A DNA stretch of 46,706 nucleotides from Hyphomicrobium_A sp964405975 (GCA_964405975.1 CAYOPW010000013.1:1-46706); one strand, 5' to 3'. Positions 26,901 to 34,862 are shown, numbered from the stretch's first letter. The notes: a model not told the origin generated them from the sequence alone. Translations and numbers: made by a program.

Positions 26901-27091
26901 GCGACCGTGTCGGCAACGGTGGTTGCGCTTGCGCCAGGGTAAGATGCGCTGACGGAGATCGTCGGTGGAACAATTCCGGGGAATTGGGCAACGGGTAACG
27001 CGAGATAGGAAATCACCCCGACGATCACGATGACGAGTGAGAGCACCGTTGCAAAGACCGGGCGGACAATGAAAAAGTGGCTAAAGCGCAT
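23918..27091 (-). CDS. RND efflux pump, inner-membrane transporter (HAE1/AcrB type)
   Basis: A 1057-aa protein of the hydrophobe/amphiphile efflux family. It starts MRFSHFFIVRPVFATVLSL with the first membrane helix, followed by the porter domain (QVNGVEDMIYMYSQS). The proton-relay helix carries two adjacent aspartates (GIVVDDAIVVVENVE, around residue 400), which marks the AcrB-like rather than the metal-exporting CusA class. The second half repeats the architecture and ends with a lysine/alanine-rich tail. It uses the proton gradient to expel amphiphilic compounds from the periplasm or inner leaflet. The adaptor gene lies 21 bp upstream on the same strand; no outer-membrane TolC-type gene is present, so the pump must borrow one. 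Substrate unknown. Confidence 0.95.
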   Translation of the reverse strand: MRFSHFFIVRPVFATVLSLVIVIVGVISYLALPVAQFPGIVPPTISVSASYPGASATTVADTVASVLEQQVNGVEDMIYMYSQSTDSGNMSLRVTFEIGTDIDKAQVLVQNRVAEALPRLPEEVRRTGVSVNKQAPDLLLVIHLVSPDSTHDQVYTSNYAILNVVDELARIPGVGDVTLFGEREYSMRVWLDPERIALRGMTADEVLAALRTQNLQVAGGALGQPPQPNMGAFQLSLQLKGRLLEADEFEDIVLKTGDDGRVVRVKDVGRVELGALNYTTYGYQDKFPATVMLVWQQPGSNAIATANAVEADMERLARRFPKGLEYRIIYNPTEFIEVTIEALNLTILEAIALVVIVILLFLQTWRASLIPLVAVPVSLIGTFVVMQALGFSINMLTLFGLVLSVGIVVDDAIVVVENVERKLRDGLSPLKAAQVTMDEVGTALIAMALVLVAVFVPTAFIGGITGEFYRQFAVTVATATVISAFNSLTLSPALCALWFKPHEERTEKSVLMAPVHSFFRLFNRGFDELSAGYGWFVQQITQATGLMLGIYLVLIALAGWLVARTPAGFIPKMDLGYLITSLQLPPGASLERTDEVVRRANDMLLSTPGVAHTSGYSGRSGATFTNATNSGAIFVIMNSATKRQKTGLTVEKIADMVRKDLGTIEEASSFVFIPPPVRGMGGQSGFSMRLQNRANLSPTEFDKVAKNFIAAANATPGIRNVFTTFSTTTPQLYVDVDRDKAQMLKVPLGSIFEALRVYLGSAYVNDFNMFGRTYRVTAQADAAFRVDPENVGRIRVRNEAGQMVPLSNLVTFRTISGPDRVPRYNLFPTIEINGAGAPGISSGQALQIMAELAERDLPDGITYEWTDLSYQEKKAGSTGYYIFILSVVFAFLALAAQYESWSLPLAILLIVPMCLLSALFGVSLHGQDINILTQIGFIVLIGLAAKNAILIVEFARKLEEQGLDRVSAAIEASKLRLRPVLMTSLAFTFGVVPLYIATGAGAEMRIALGTAVFWGMIGVTLFGLIFTPVFYVVIRALTTRKAAKASPANEEAASPAK

Positions 27092-27112
27092 CCTTGCCCT
27101 CTCGCAATCGGC

Positions 27113-28528
27113 CTAGGGTTTCTTTGCCGAGTCAGCTTTGCCTTTATCGGTGGCACGCGACACTTGCAGTGGCGTCTTTTTGGGTACGATTTTCATGTCG
27201 GGACGAATGCGCTGCTGTCCCCTTGTCACGACCCAATCGTCAGGTTCCAGGCCCTTGCGCACCACGCGCAACCCGTCGACAATGGGACCTAGCTTCACGG
27301 TTTTGCGCACCGGAATGTCATCAGGACCGATTACCCACACAAACCGGCTTGTCTGGTCGGTGCCGATTGCTTCATCAGGCAAGAGTACGGCCTCATATTT
27401 TGACGAACCTTGGAGGCGTACGCGCGCAAACATGCCCGGCGAGAGGAGGCCGTTCGCGTTGGGGACTACCGCGCGGGCTCTAAGTGTGCCGGTGCCAATG
27501 TCAAGACGGTTGTCGAGAAAGTCGAGCTTGCCGTTGTGTGGGAAGCCTTCCTCGTCGGGTAACCCGACACCCACAGCCGCACCTATGAGACCTGAGGCGC
27601 CGTCGTTGTTCCTCACCGCCAGTCGCTGATATTTGAGGGCGTTGTTCTCGCTGACGTCGAAGTAGATATAGATGGGATCTTGCGTGACGATGGTCGTTAG
27701 GATGGTGCTGCCACTATCGGTGCCTCCGCCGCTGACAAAGTTGCCAGGCGTTACGAGCGCCCGCCCAATACGTCCTGAGATAGGCGCCGTGATACGCGTG
27801 AAGCTCAAGTCCAGTTCTGCTGATTTCACGCGTGCTTCGGCGACTTTCACTCCGGCTTCCGCCTCGCGGACCAGGTTTTCGCGGTCATCAAATGTCTTTC
27901 TCGAGATGATCTCGCGCTTCAACAGCGGCCGCCCGCGATCCACGTCGAGTTCGGCATTGGAAACCTGAACTTTGGTTTGATCGAGCTGTGCCTTAGCTTG
28001 CTCAAGCGCGCGTTCGAACGGACGTCGATCGATCGTAAATAGCAGGTCGCCGGCGTTCACCATCTGGCCGTCAGTGAAGTTCACTTCGGTGAGGTACCCG
28101 CTCACACGCGCCTGCACCTTGACCTCTTCAACGGCGTCGAAGCGGCCCAAGTACTCATCCCATTCGATGACATCACGCGCGATGGGCTGGCTGACCGTCA
28201 ACTCAAGGGCTGGGGGCGGAGAAGGATCGATTGACTTCGACGAATTGGGACCAAGGTTGAATAGTGCGGCAAACGCCGAGCGCGCGTTCTCGCCCAGGTC
28301 TGTAATGCCGTCTTGGACGCTTTTGCCCGAAAGCGGGCCCAACGCTACGAGGATGACCGCGGCTGCGAGAGCCAGTGTCAGGAGCACATACCTGGGACGC
28401 ATCCGTGGTCCTTGTCCGATGTATTGGGGGAGGCGTGCGATGCCTACAGCCAACCTCTTGAATATAGAATGGACAGCTTTCGCCCATATCGCCAGCCTCA
28501 GCAGCAGACGGCTCCGGCGTTGGTTCAT
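27113..28528 (-). CDS. RND efflux periplasmic adaptor (MFP)
   Basis: A 471-aa membrane fusion protein. A membrane segment near residues 46-64 is followed by a lipoyl-like half motif (VEEVKVQARVSGYLTEVNF), an alpha-hairpin (LEQAKAQLDQTKVQVSNAEL), the second lipoyl half (FTRITAPISGRIGRALVTPG) and beta-barrel domains. It links the inner-membrane pump to an outer-membrane channel. It is the first gene of the two-gene pump operon. An internal ATG at 28402 (MRPRYVLL...) has AAGGA at good spacing and begins just before the membrane helix, so the true start may be there; the first 42 residues are basic and could be spurious. nrsF ends 169 bp upstream in the same direction. Confidence 0.93.
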   Translation of the reverse strand: MNQRRSRLLLRLAIWAKAVHSIFKRLAVGIARLPQYIGQGPRMRPRYVLLTLALAAAVILVALGPLSGKSVQDGITDLGENARSAFAALFNLGPNSSKSIDPSPPPALELTVSQPIARDVIEWDEYLGRFDAVEEVKVQARVSGYLTEVNFTDGQMVNAGDLLFTIDRRPFERALEQAKAQLDQTKVQVSNAELDVDRGRPLLKREIISRKTFDDRENLVREAEAGVKVAEARVKSAELDLSFTRITAPISGRIGRALVTPGNFVSGGGTDSGSTILTTIVTQDPIYIYFDVSENNALKYQRLAVRNNDGASGLIGAAVGVGLPDEEGFPHNGKLDFLDNRLDIGTGTLRARAVVPNANGLLSPGMFARVRLQGSSKYEAVLLPDEAIGTDQTSRFVWVIGPDDIPVRKTVKLGPIVDGLRVVRKGLEPDDWVVTRGQQRIRPDMKIVPKKTPLQVSRATDKGKADSAKKP

Positions 28529-28697
28529 GTCGATTGCCTAGCCAGACCGTAGCCCGGTGCGCAAATGGGCCAGAGTTCCTCGTATAGATTGTTTTGATCG
28601 GGCTTACGTCAATAGCAACGTCCAAATTGCCGCTCCGGACATTTGCCTATCGTTTGAGCGTTGCCAACATTGGTACCGTGCTGCGCGGGGGGTCCGC

Positions 28698-29336
28698 CTA
28701 CCAGCGCAGAAGGCGTGCACCAAGAATTGCCCCAACCACTGTCACGATAATGATTGCCAATCCATACCAGGTTGCAACGAAGAATGGACTGTCGTCCTGG
28801 CAATGCGTGGCATAGAGCGTCGCGCCGATGCCGGCTGCGACGAGGCCTGCGGTAGCACCCGCCAACACTGGGTGCGTGGGCGCGCCATCGCGAAGCGCCA
28901 ACAGCACAGTCGCCAGTGGCGCGGCGGATAGCACAGGAATGAGTACAAGGCAGACAGTCGAATTCTTCCCAATCCAGTTCATGCCCCATGCCGATGACGG
29001 AACGAGGAACAATTCGGCGATGACCGAGATGATGAGCAAGACCGGCGGGATTGCGAGCGCCGCAAGCCATCCTCTTGGGACAGATCCCGGGCGGGAGAGA
29101 TGCAGCATAAGGCCGAATGCCGATGCGAACAGGGACAACGTCAGCACGCACTTATAGATAAAACGCGGCGTCTCCAGCGCTGCGGCAATATCAGGCCGCG
29201 GGTGGATTGCGAACGCAAAAACGAGCGCAGCCAAGAACGCACCGCCAGCGGCCGCGATCCAGAGCTGGCGGTTGATCGGCCTTGAGACCGTTTCTGTGTC
29301 CGCCGCCAGCGCGGCAATAAGTTGGTTCGTCTTCAT
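28698..29336 (-). CDS. NrsF, membrane anti-sigma factor (DUF1109)
   Basis: A 212-aa protein with a short cytoplasmic N-terminus (MKTNQLIAALAAD) and six predicted membrane helices, the architecture of the NrsF/DUF1109 family. In Caulobacter, NrsF holds the ECF sigma factor SigF at the membrane and releases it under heavy-metal stress; a conserved cysteine pair has been implicated there, and cysteines are present here (KCVLTL, YATHCQDD, TVCLVL). The start codon overlaps the sigF stop by 4 bp (ATGA), as usual for sigma/anti-sigma pairs. By family knowledge its regulon includes bufferin operons, and one lies directly upstream and divergent. Confidence 0.9.
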   Translation of the reverse strand: MKTNQLIAALAADTETVSRPINRQLWIAAAGGAFLAALVFAFAIHPRPDIAAALETPRFIYKCVLTLSLFASAFGLMLHLSRPGSVPRGWLAALAIPPVLLIISVIAELFLVPSSAWGMNWIGKNSTVCLVLIPVLSAAPLATVLLALRDGAPTHPVLAGATAGLVAAGIGATLYATHCQDDSPFFVATWYGLAIIIVTVVGAILGARLLRW

Positions 29337-29890
29337 TCGTGGTCTTTCAAGTGCATAGCCGCTAGTGCCTTAAGGCCTCTATGCAACGCAACGCGCACCG
29401 CACCTTCGTTCATACCTAAACTCTCCGCCACTTCGCGGATCGACTTACCTTCGATACTGATCGCGCGGACGATCACTTGCTGACGCCCGCGCAGGTTATT
29501 GACGAGTCTCGCGGCGTCCTGGCGGTCGAGGTCGTCACGTGGCTCCTCGGCAGCCAGGAAATCCAGCATCGTATCGATCGGAACCTCGATACGGCGCCCA
29601 CGCCGGCGCAACGCGTCAATCAACTTGTGGCGTGCGATCGCTCGCACCCAGGGACCGAGCGGTTGGCTGGAGTCCCAGGTATGCCGCTTCAGATGAAGCG
29701 CCAGAAGGGTCTCTTGAACCACGTCCTCGACATCGTTCGGTGGGGCTCCCGCCTGAACAAAGCCGCGACGCGCTGCCGCCCGGAGGCCATGAGACAGCGA
29801 TTCGAGCAGTTGGCGATAGGCCGCCTCGTCACCGTCGATCGCCGCCCGCATCCAGGCCGACCACTCCTCCTCGCGAGTTACCTCAGCCAC
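29333..29890 (-). CDS. ECF RNA polymerase sigma factor SigF
   Basis: A 185-aa ECF sigma factor of the SigF type that pairs with DUF1109 proteins. Region 2 includes DVEDVVQETLLALHLKRHTW and PWVRAIARHKLIDALRRRGR; region 4 is the helix-turn-helix with IREVAESLGMNEGAVRVALH. It would direct polymerase to metal-stress promoters when NrsF lets go. It starts at GTG; AGGAG is only 3 bases upstream, which is close, but no better start fits the family's usual N-terminus. A promoter matching the SigF consensus lies just before it, so it is probably autoregulated. Confidence 0.92.
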   Translation of the reverse strand: MAEVTREEEWSAWMRAAIDGDEAAYRQLLESLSHGLRAAARRGFVQAGAPPNDVEDVVQETLLALHLKRHTWDSSQPLGPWVRAIARHKLIDALRRRGRRIEVPIDTMLDFLAAEEPRDDLDRQDAARLVNNLRGRQQVIVRAISIEGKSIREVAESLGMNEGAVRVALHRGLKALAAMHLKDHE

Positions 29891-30220
29891 ACGCTCCTCA
29901 TAGGCGTTACGCCCTTAGTTCTCGGTTTGTTACATTCAAAAAAGGCGAATTCCTTAACGCGGATCCAGCCGTTCCTTCAACCAAACTTGCGGCGGTGTTT
30001 TCCCAAACACAAAAACGTGAAGATGGAAACAGCTGTGCTCTGAACTGCGTATCAGGCGAAAGCAGGTCAAGCAACGATCTGCGGGAGCTGGTGCCTCCGT
30101 TTGGCGCCTGGAGAGGTAGTGCAAACAGATCGGCGATCTAGCCGGAGATGGGGGTCTGAAATACGGACCTCACGTTGCCTCTCATCCCAAATCAACTTCG
30201 TCACATGTTGGAGAAATATC
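29891..30220. other. Divergent region sigF / bufferin cluster
   Basis: The 330 bp between sigF (minus) and bufA2 (plus) hold no supported gene. The minus-strand promoter at 29908-29933 is convincing. I did not find an equally good GTAAC..CGTA pair reading towards bufA2. Confidence 0.5.
29908..29933 (-). promoter_or_regulatory. Probable ECF (SigF-type) promoter of sigF-nrsF
   Basis: On the minus strand GTAACA is followed after 16 nt by CGTAAC. This fits the GTAAC-N16/17-CGwA pattern known for Caulobacter SigF and related ECF sigma factors. The -10 element is 18-21 bp before the GTG start of sigF, which gives a very short leader. It implies autoregulation. Confidence 0.6.
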
Positions 30221-30496
30221 ATGAAGATCGATGTCAACTCAGGTGCTGCTATTGCTGCCGCTGCGGCCGCCCTTCTGATCGCCGGGTCGGCCGTCAGCGC
30301 TCCGATGCAGATGGCCGCCGAAGGCGGACAAGGCCATTGCGTCGGCGCCAATGCCTGCAAGGGCAAGACCGCCTGTAAGACCGCGAGCAATGCCTGCAAG
30401 GGCCAGAATGCCTGCAAGGGCAAGGGTTTTCTCGTGATGACGCAAGAGGAATGCGCAAAGATCGAAGGTGCCACGTTCGAGCCCACGAAGAGCTAA
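30221..30496 (+). CDS. BufA2-type bufferin (periplasmic metallophore precursor)
   Basis: A 91-aa precursor with a signal peptide (hydrophobic AAIAAAAAALLIAG, cleavage after AVSA). The mature part has six cysteines in a lysine/glycine/asparagine-rich context with the repeated unit NACKG, then GFLVMTQEEC. This is the BufA2 pattern of bufferins, ribosomally made peptides whose cysteines are oxidised by a DUF692 enzyme and which bind copper in the periplasm. The frame is open upstream to 30101, but GGAG lies 8 bases before the ATG at 30221 and the signal peptide begins there. bufB and bufC follow. A stable hairpin in the gap to bufB could let this abundant product be made in excess. Confidence 0.85.
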   Translation: MKIDVNSGAAIAAAAAALLIAGSAVSAPMQMAAEGGQGHCVGANACKGKTACKTASNACKGQNACKGKGFLVMTQEECAKIEGATFEPTKS

Positions 30497-30529
30497 CAAT
30501 CGCACTGCCCGGGTTTAATATGACGAACT

Positions 30530-30559
30530 GCGACCCAGCGGCGAAAGCTGCTGGGTCGC
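30530..30559 (+). other. 13-bp GAAA-capped hairpin between bufA2 and bufB
   Basis: GCGACCCAGC (30530-30539) pairs with GCTGGGTCGC (30550-30559). The stem continues with G-U, G-C and C-G pairs and closes on a GAAA tetraloop. No T-run follows, so it is more likely an RNA-stability or attenuation element than a full terminator. It would raise the bufA2 to bufB product ratio. Confidence 0.65.
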
Positions 30560-30598
30560 CTCAGCTAAAGTTGCCCAAGCGAAAAAACAGGTTTGTCG

Positions 30599-31534
30599 AT
30601 GTCTGATCATCTGAGTGAAGAAGCAAGAGCGCCTAGGCCAGCCGTGGGCCCGTCGGAGCGAAGTGAAGACCGGCCGCCGTTTCTCGGCTTCGGCCTCGGT
30701 CTTCGTGCAAAGCATTACCAGGACATTCTCGAAAGCAACCCTGAGGTCGACTGGTTTGAGGTCCTGTCGGAGAATTACATGGTCCCCGGCGGCCGCCCCC
30801 TTGCCATGTTGGACCGTATCATTGAGCGATACCCATGTGTCATGCATGGTGTCTCGCTCTCGATTGCCTCGACGGCGCCATTCGATGAAGAGTATCTGGA
30901 CGGCCTCAATACACTCGCCAAGCGTGTTCAGCCAAAGTGGATCTCCGATCACCTGTGCTGGACAGGTGTGCACGGTGTGAACCTGCATGACCTTCTGCCA
31001 ATCCCCTACACGCGGGAAGCTCTCGACCACATTGTGTCGCGCGTCCACTACGTGCAGGAGCGCTTAGGCCGCCGGCTTTGCCTGGAGAATGTTTCGACCT
31101 ATGTGCAGTTTGACCAATCCGAAATGTCGGAATGGGAGTTCATATCTGAGCTGACGCGGCGCACGGGCTGCTGGCTATTGTTCGACGTCAACAACGTCTT
31201 CGTCAGTGCCTTTAATCACGGCTATGACGCGCTTGATTTCCTTAACGGCATCCCCGCCGATCGCGTCATCCAATTCCACCTCGCCGGTCACAGCGATATG
31301 GGCAACTACATGGTTGACACGCACGATCATCCCGTACGTGCGGAGGTTTGGGACCTTTACAAGGCTGCATTGAAGCGTTTCGGACCAGTCTCCACGATGA
31401 TAGAGCGCGACGACAATATTCCCCCGTTGGCGGATATGCTCGTTGAGCTGGAGCATGCCCGGGCGTTGGCGGCCGAGGTTCTGGAGCCAAATAAGGTCGC
31501 CCCAGATCTCGCAAGGCCGGCGACGATTGCCTAA
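30599..31534 (+). CDS. BufB, DUF692 multinuclear iron oxidase (MNIO)
   Basis: A 311-aa TIM-barrel enzyme of the DUF692/MNIO family. Metal-ligand signatures are visible in order: MHGVSLSI, ISDHLCW, LENVSTY, FDVNNVF, HLAGH, DTHDHPV and IERDDNIP. MNIO enzymes use two or three iron ions and oxygen to convert cysteines of a precursor peptide into heterocycles; here the precursor should be the BufA2 upstream. The N-terminal 25 residues before PFLGFGLGLR are variable. The ATG at 30599 is preferred over the TTG two codons earlier. It is followed 21 bp later by the partner gene bufC. Confidence 0.92.
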   Translation: MSDHLSEEARAPRPAVGPSERSEDRPPFLGFGLGLRAKHYQDILESNPEVDWFEVLSENYMVPGGRPLAMLDRIIERYPCVMHGVSLSIASTAPFDEEYLDGLNTLAKRVQPKWISDHLCWTGVHGVNLHDLLPIPYTREALDHIVSRVHYVQERLGRRLCLENVSTYVQFDQSEMSEWEFISELTRRTGCWLLFDVNNVFVSAFNHGYDALDFLNGIPADRVIQFHLAGHSDMGNYMVDTHDHPVRAEVWDLYKAALKRFGPVSTMIERDDNIPPLADMLVELEHARALAAEVLEPNKVAPDLARPATIA

Positions 31535-31555
31535 GCTTTAGGGGGCAAAATAACC

Positions 31556-32365
31556 GTGGACGCTCCCCTTCAGGAGGCATCGTTGAAGCTCAAGGATTTT
31601 CAGGATCGTTTCCAGCGCTCGATCCTCAAAGGCGACGACGAGATCTTACACCACATTCCAGACGGGCCGCGGGAAACAAAGCGAAACCTGCTCGGTGTCT
31701 ATCGTGACGCCTACGTGCTGCGCCTCATCGAAGTTGTGGGAAGCGATCACGAGCAGCTTCGCAACTATCTTGGTGAGGAGGCCTTCAATGAGATGGCGCG
31801 GGCCTATATCGTCAGTCAGCCCTCCCATCACCCAAACGCGCGTTGGTTCACCCGGGGCATTCCCGAATTCCTCAAAGCCAATGAGCCCTATTCGCGTCAC
31901 CCCATCGTAGGCGAGTTGGCATCGCTTGAAAAAGCGCTCAATGACGCTTTCGATGGTGTTGATGCACCGGTGCTCGGCATGAGCGACCTTGCAGCGATTC
32001 CACCGCAGGAGTGGGGACAGCTCAGCTTTACGCCGCACCCCACCGCTACGCTCATCGATGCGCATACAAACGTTGCGGCGATCTGGAGAGCGTTGAAGGA
32101 AGACGGCGAGCCGCCACCCCTCACGACCAGCGAGGAGCCCACGCGTATCGTGGTCTGGCGTCACGAATTGATGCCCATGTTCCGCGAGATGACTGCCGAA
32201 GAAGCGATGATGTGGCAGGAGGCCGTCAGCGGCGCGAGCTTCGAAAAGCTTTGTGAGCTCATTGCCTTCTATGACGACGCGGCAGGCGCGCCTGCGCGTG
32301 CGGCAGGCTATCTCAAAGGTTGGCTGGAGGCGGGTCTGCTGAATCGGATGACGCGCGCAGGCTAA
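31556..32365 (+). CDS. BufC, DUF2063 partner of the MNIO enzyme
   Basis: A protein of 269 aa or slightly fewer, with the N-terminal DUF2063 domain (FQDRFQRSILKGDD, later VYRDAYVLRLIEVV and HHPNARWFTRGIPEFL). Such proteins recognise the precursor peptide and hand it to the DUF692 oxidase. The start is uncertain: GTG at 31556 gives the longest protein, but AGGAGG (31572-31577) stands 5 bases before an in-frame TTG at 31583, which would be a strong initiation site and begins directly with the conserved domain. It is the third gene of the buf cluster. Confidence 0.88.
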   Translation: MDAPLQEASLKLKDFQDRFQRSILKGDDEILHHIPDGPRETKRNLLGVYRDAYVLRLIEVVGSDHEQLRNYLGEEAFNEMARAYIVSQPSHHPNARWFTRGIPEFLKANEPYSRHPIVGELASLEKALNDAFDGVDAPVLGMSDLAAIPPQEWGQLSFTPHPTATLIDAHTNVAAIWRALKEDGEPPPLTTSEEPTRIVVWRHELMPMFREMTAEEAMMWQEAVSGASFEKLCELIAFYDDAAGAPARAAGYLKGWLEAGLLNRMTRAG

Positions 32366-32550
32366 CACTTGGTTTTCATATGAATGTGGTTGCTGCCTGT
32401 GTGTGCTCTTCCCCGGCACGCAGCCGGCTTACCTTTTGCCACCACGCCAGATGGAAAAGAGTGGTGAGCGTCGGTTGAGAGGCTAAACTGCAGTACGCGT
32501 GCTAATTTCATATTCAACGCGCAAGTTGAGATCCAAGGTAAGGCAGCACC

Positions 32551-33045
32551 ATGAGCTACATTGAAGATAGCCTCGGCCCCGACGAGAAGGTCGTCTATAG
32601 GGCGCACTTCAATTGGCTTTGGAAAGCGCGCGGCTGGGTCGTGCTGCTGGCCGCGCTGGGCGGCGCAGGATTCCTCTATGCCCATGCCAATCCACTCGTG
32701 GCAATCATAATCGCGGGGATCGGCTTCATTCTTTTTCTTTGGCTCTTGGTCCCGATCTGGACGACAGAGGTCGGGCTCACCAACGAGCGCCTCATTTATA
32801 AACGTGGATTTCTCTACCGGGACACCAAAGAGATTCAACTGCGCGCCGTTGAGGAGGCGGCGCTTGCTCAAAGCGTTTGGGGCCGGTTGTTCAATTTTGG
32901 ACAAATCACAGTCCACGGGACCGGCGGCGAGGACTTGCAGCTTCCGGTTCTGGCCGACCCGATAACCATTCGCCGTTTGTTGGAAGAGGCGCTGACGCAG
33001 GTCGGCCGTAGGCTCGGCGCATATGCCAGCTCCGCGAAAGCGTGA
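32551..33045 (+). CDS. PH domain-containing membrane protein
   Basis: A 164-aa protein with two membrane helices (about residues 27-45 and 48-70) followed by a bacterial PH-like domain (TTEVGLTNERLIYKRGFLYR, EIQLRAVEEA, ITVHGTGGED). These domains are common and mostly of unknown function; some act in membrane stress responses. AAGG lies before the ATG. It is read in the same direction as the buf genes but 185 bp later, so cotranscription is uncertain. Confidence 0.85.
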   Translation: MSYIEDSLGPDEKVVYRAHFNWLWKARGWVVLLAALGGAGFLYAHANPLVAIIIAGIGFILFLWLLVPIWTTEVGLTNERLIYKRGFLYRDTKEIQLRAVEEAALAQSVWGRLFNFGQITVHGTGGEDLQLPVLADPITIRRLLEEALTQVGRRLGAYASSAKA

Positions 33046-33219
33046 GTCGGGAACGGCAATCGAGTTGGTTTCGCCAATGAGCCGTTATGGGTATTGCAGG
33101 TGCCACAAAGGAAGATCACGCATCATTTGCAAGCCGAGCATTTTTGTTCGCGAAATTTTTCGCATCGCGTTTCGAACACGAGCCAAGAGAACATACCGTT
33201 CGCCGCAATCGCCTGCTAA

Positions 33220-34074
33220 ATGCGCAAAGTATCAACAGTCTTTGCGTGCACACGGATGATCTATCGCCTTTTGTTTGCGGCCGCCCTGACAACGTTTTCC
33301 ATTGTAGGCATTGAACCGCATGTTGCGCAGGCCGAGCCTGAGATCTGCCAACGTCTCAAAGAAATCACCTCGTTCGATCCCCATAAAGACCCACTTTTCC
33401 ATCACAAGCCACGCGAGGCGCGCTGCCGAACAGTTTATTGGCTGCGTTTGCTGCCCTTGCCCTTGCCAAAAATATTGAACAAGTCCGAACTTGCTCAATA
33501 CAGCGAAGAGATCACCAAGCAGAACTGTGATGCGGCTGCGGCGCTCTTGAGTAAGCGGTTTGTGGAAGCGCATCCTCATGCTCCTTCCATTCTCGAGAAT
33601 ACGAAGGACTACAAAGAGTGGGAATCCGTTACAGTCGGCAAGCATTTTCCCAAACTAGCATTGTGTTTTGGTCTTGAGGAGCTGCGCAAGGCCCAGAACA
33701 AGATGGACCGGCTTGGCATAACGGCCGAACCCTATGCGGGGCTTACGAAGAGTCTGGGGCTTCCGCACACCAGAGATTTGCCAGGGCCCGTTCTCGCTCG
33801 GCACAATGCCATATTTAGACTTCACGTCGATCTCAATTCTTCCCTAAGCCACGATATTGCTCTCGCCTTGCTGAAGTTGTCGGTGGAGGGAAAGGCTCTA
33901 AAATATCATCCGTGGCACGAACTCTATATGGCTTACAAGTTGCGTCACAACGGCCTGCAAGATCCGATCATCCAGCAGGTCATCGACCGTCGGCTCGATA
34001 GCAAAGTGAAGGCTGACGTCGAGCAGCAGGTGATATCGGGGCGGTATGAGGGCATTCCGCAATACCCGGATTAG
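33220..34074 (+). CDS. Secreted protein of unknown function
   Basis: A 284-aa protein with a signal peptide; a hydrophobic stretch (LLFAAALTTFSIVGI) ends near VAQA before EPEICQRL. The mature part is helical and rich in His, Lys and Leu, with four cysteines. I recognise no domain. The start could also be the ATG at 33256, which gives a more usual signal-peptide length. Its TAG stop overlaps, on the other strand, the TAA of the frameshifted coiled-coil gene (34071-34074). Confidence 0.65.
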   Translation: MRKVSTVFACTRMIYRLLFAAALTTFSIVGIEPHVAQAEPEICQRLKEITSFDPHKDPLFHHKPREARCRTVYWLRLLPLPLPKILNKSELAQYSEEITKQNCDAAAALLSKRFVEAHPHAPSILENTKDYKEWESVTVGKHFPKLALCFGLEELRKAQNKMDRLGITAEPYAGLTKSLGLPHTRDLPGPVLARHNAIFRLHVDLNSSLSHDIALALLKLSVEGKALKYHPWHELYMAYKLRHNGLQDPIIQQVIDRRLDSKVKADVEQQVISGRYEGIPQYPD

Positions 34075-34536
34075 CCCGACGGTATGAAATAACCGAGGCC
34101 GCAATCGAGCTGGTTAAAGGCAGCGTGCAGCCGACTCAATGAGTCATCCACATTCTCAAGACGCCGCTCCGCCTCTTGTCGCTCTGCTTGAAGCTCTGAC
34201 AGCTGCGCTTCGCAGCATGTCGCGTTCGCGCTCCAGCTCATCTCTTCGCCGGGCCAGTGCAAAGGCTTGAACCCCTGTGAGCGCCGTGCCAACCACTTCG
34301 CCGATGGTGCGGACTCCCCGGCTAGAGGGAATGAGAGTCGCCACTTCCTGGAATTGAATGTCCCGCAGCTCTGTTTCAATTTGATCAAAGCGGGGCTCTT
34401 TGGCTTGGATTTGTCTTATTGCGTCGGTGATTTGATCGACCAGGGCGGTTCGCTCATTCTGCAAATCACGAATTTGGCGGCCAAGATCTGTGCAACGTTC
34501 GTGCCTGGTCCTGTCGTTCGGAGTATGAAAGGTCAC
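34071..34536 (-). pseudogene. Frameshifted coiled-coil protein gene
   Basis: Two frames make one plausible protein. The first, from GTG 34536 (AGAGGA at good spacing), gives a helical protein (TDLGRQIRDLQNERTALVDQ) ending in LARRRDELERERDML. The second frame continues the heptads as AQLSELQAERQEAERRLENV and ends GLGYFIPSG with a TAA at 34071. The shift of +1 lies around 34195-34225, where CTGCG-AAG-CGCAG forms a small hairpin. It may be a mutation, a sequencing error or a programmed shift. The encoded protein would have a hydrophobic/glycine middle (VVGTALTGVQAFALA) between two coiled coils. No family is recognised. Confidence 0.6.
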
Positions 34537-34705
34537 AATTGGTCCTCTGGGGTTCAAACCAGAGTCAATTGTCGCCGCTGTTTAGGAGAGGGGGATAAGA
34601 TTGGAGTCGAGCCGCGGGTGCGCGCGAATGCGAACCATGCGGAGGCGGCCGTTGCTCTGCCGCGCACCGATCGCAAAACGCGGTCTGAGACTGACGGAGA
34701 AGGAG

Positions 34706-34779
34706 TGGCTGGGGGACTAGGATTCGAACCTAGACAGGCAGAGTCAGAGTCTGCAGTCCTACCATTAGACGATCCCCCA
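34706..34779 (-). tRNA. tRNA-Gln (anticodon CTG)
   Basis: On the minus strand the acceptor arm TGGGGGA/TCCCCCA pairs perfectly, followed by a D-arm (GTCT...GGAC) and an anticodon stem GCAGA/TCTGC with loop CTCTGAC, which puts CTG at positions 34-36. The T-arm is CTAGG-TTCGAAT-CCTAG. The discriminator is G and the CCA end is encoded. It reads CAG codons. 74 nt including CCA. Confidence 0.95.
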
Positions 34780-34862
34780 ATGCCGGGACCGGACGCGGCC
34801 GAAACCGCCGGACGGGCCATATAACAGTTGGGACCGCGCTTCGCAAGAAACCGGCGCATCTA

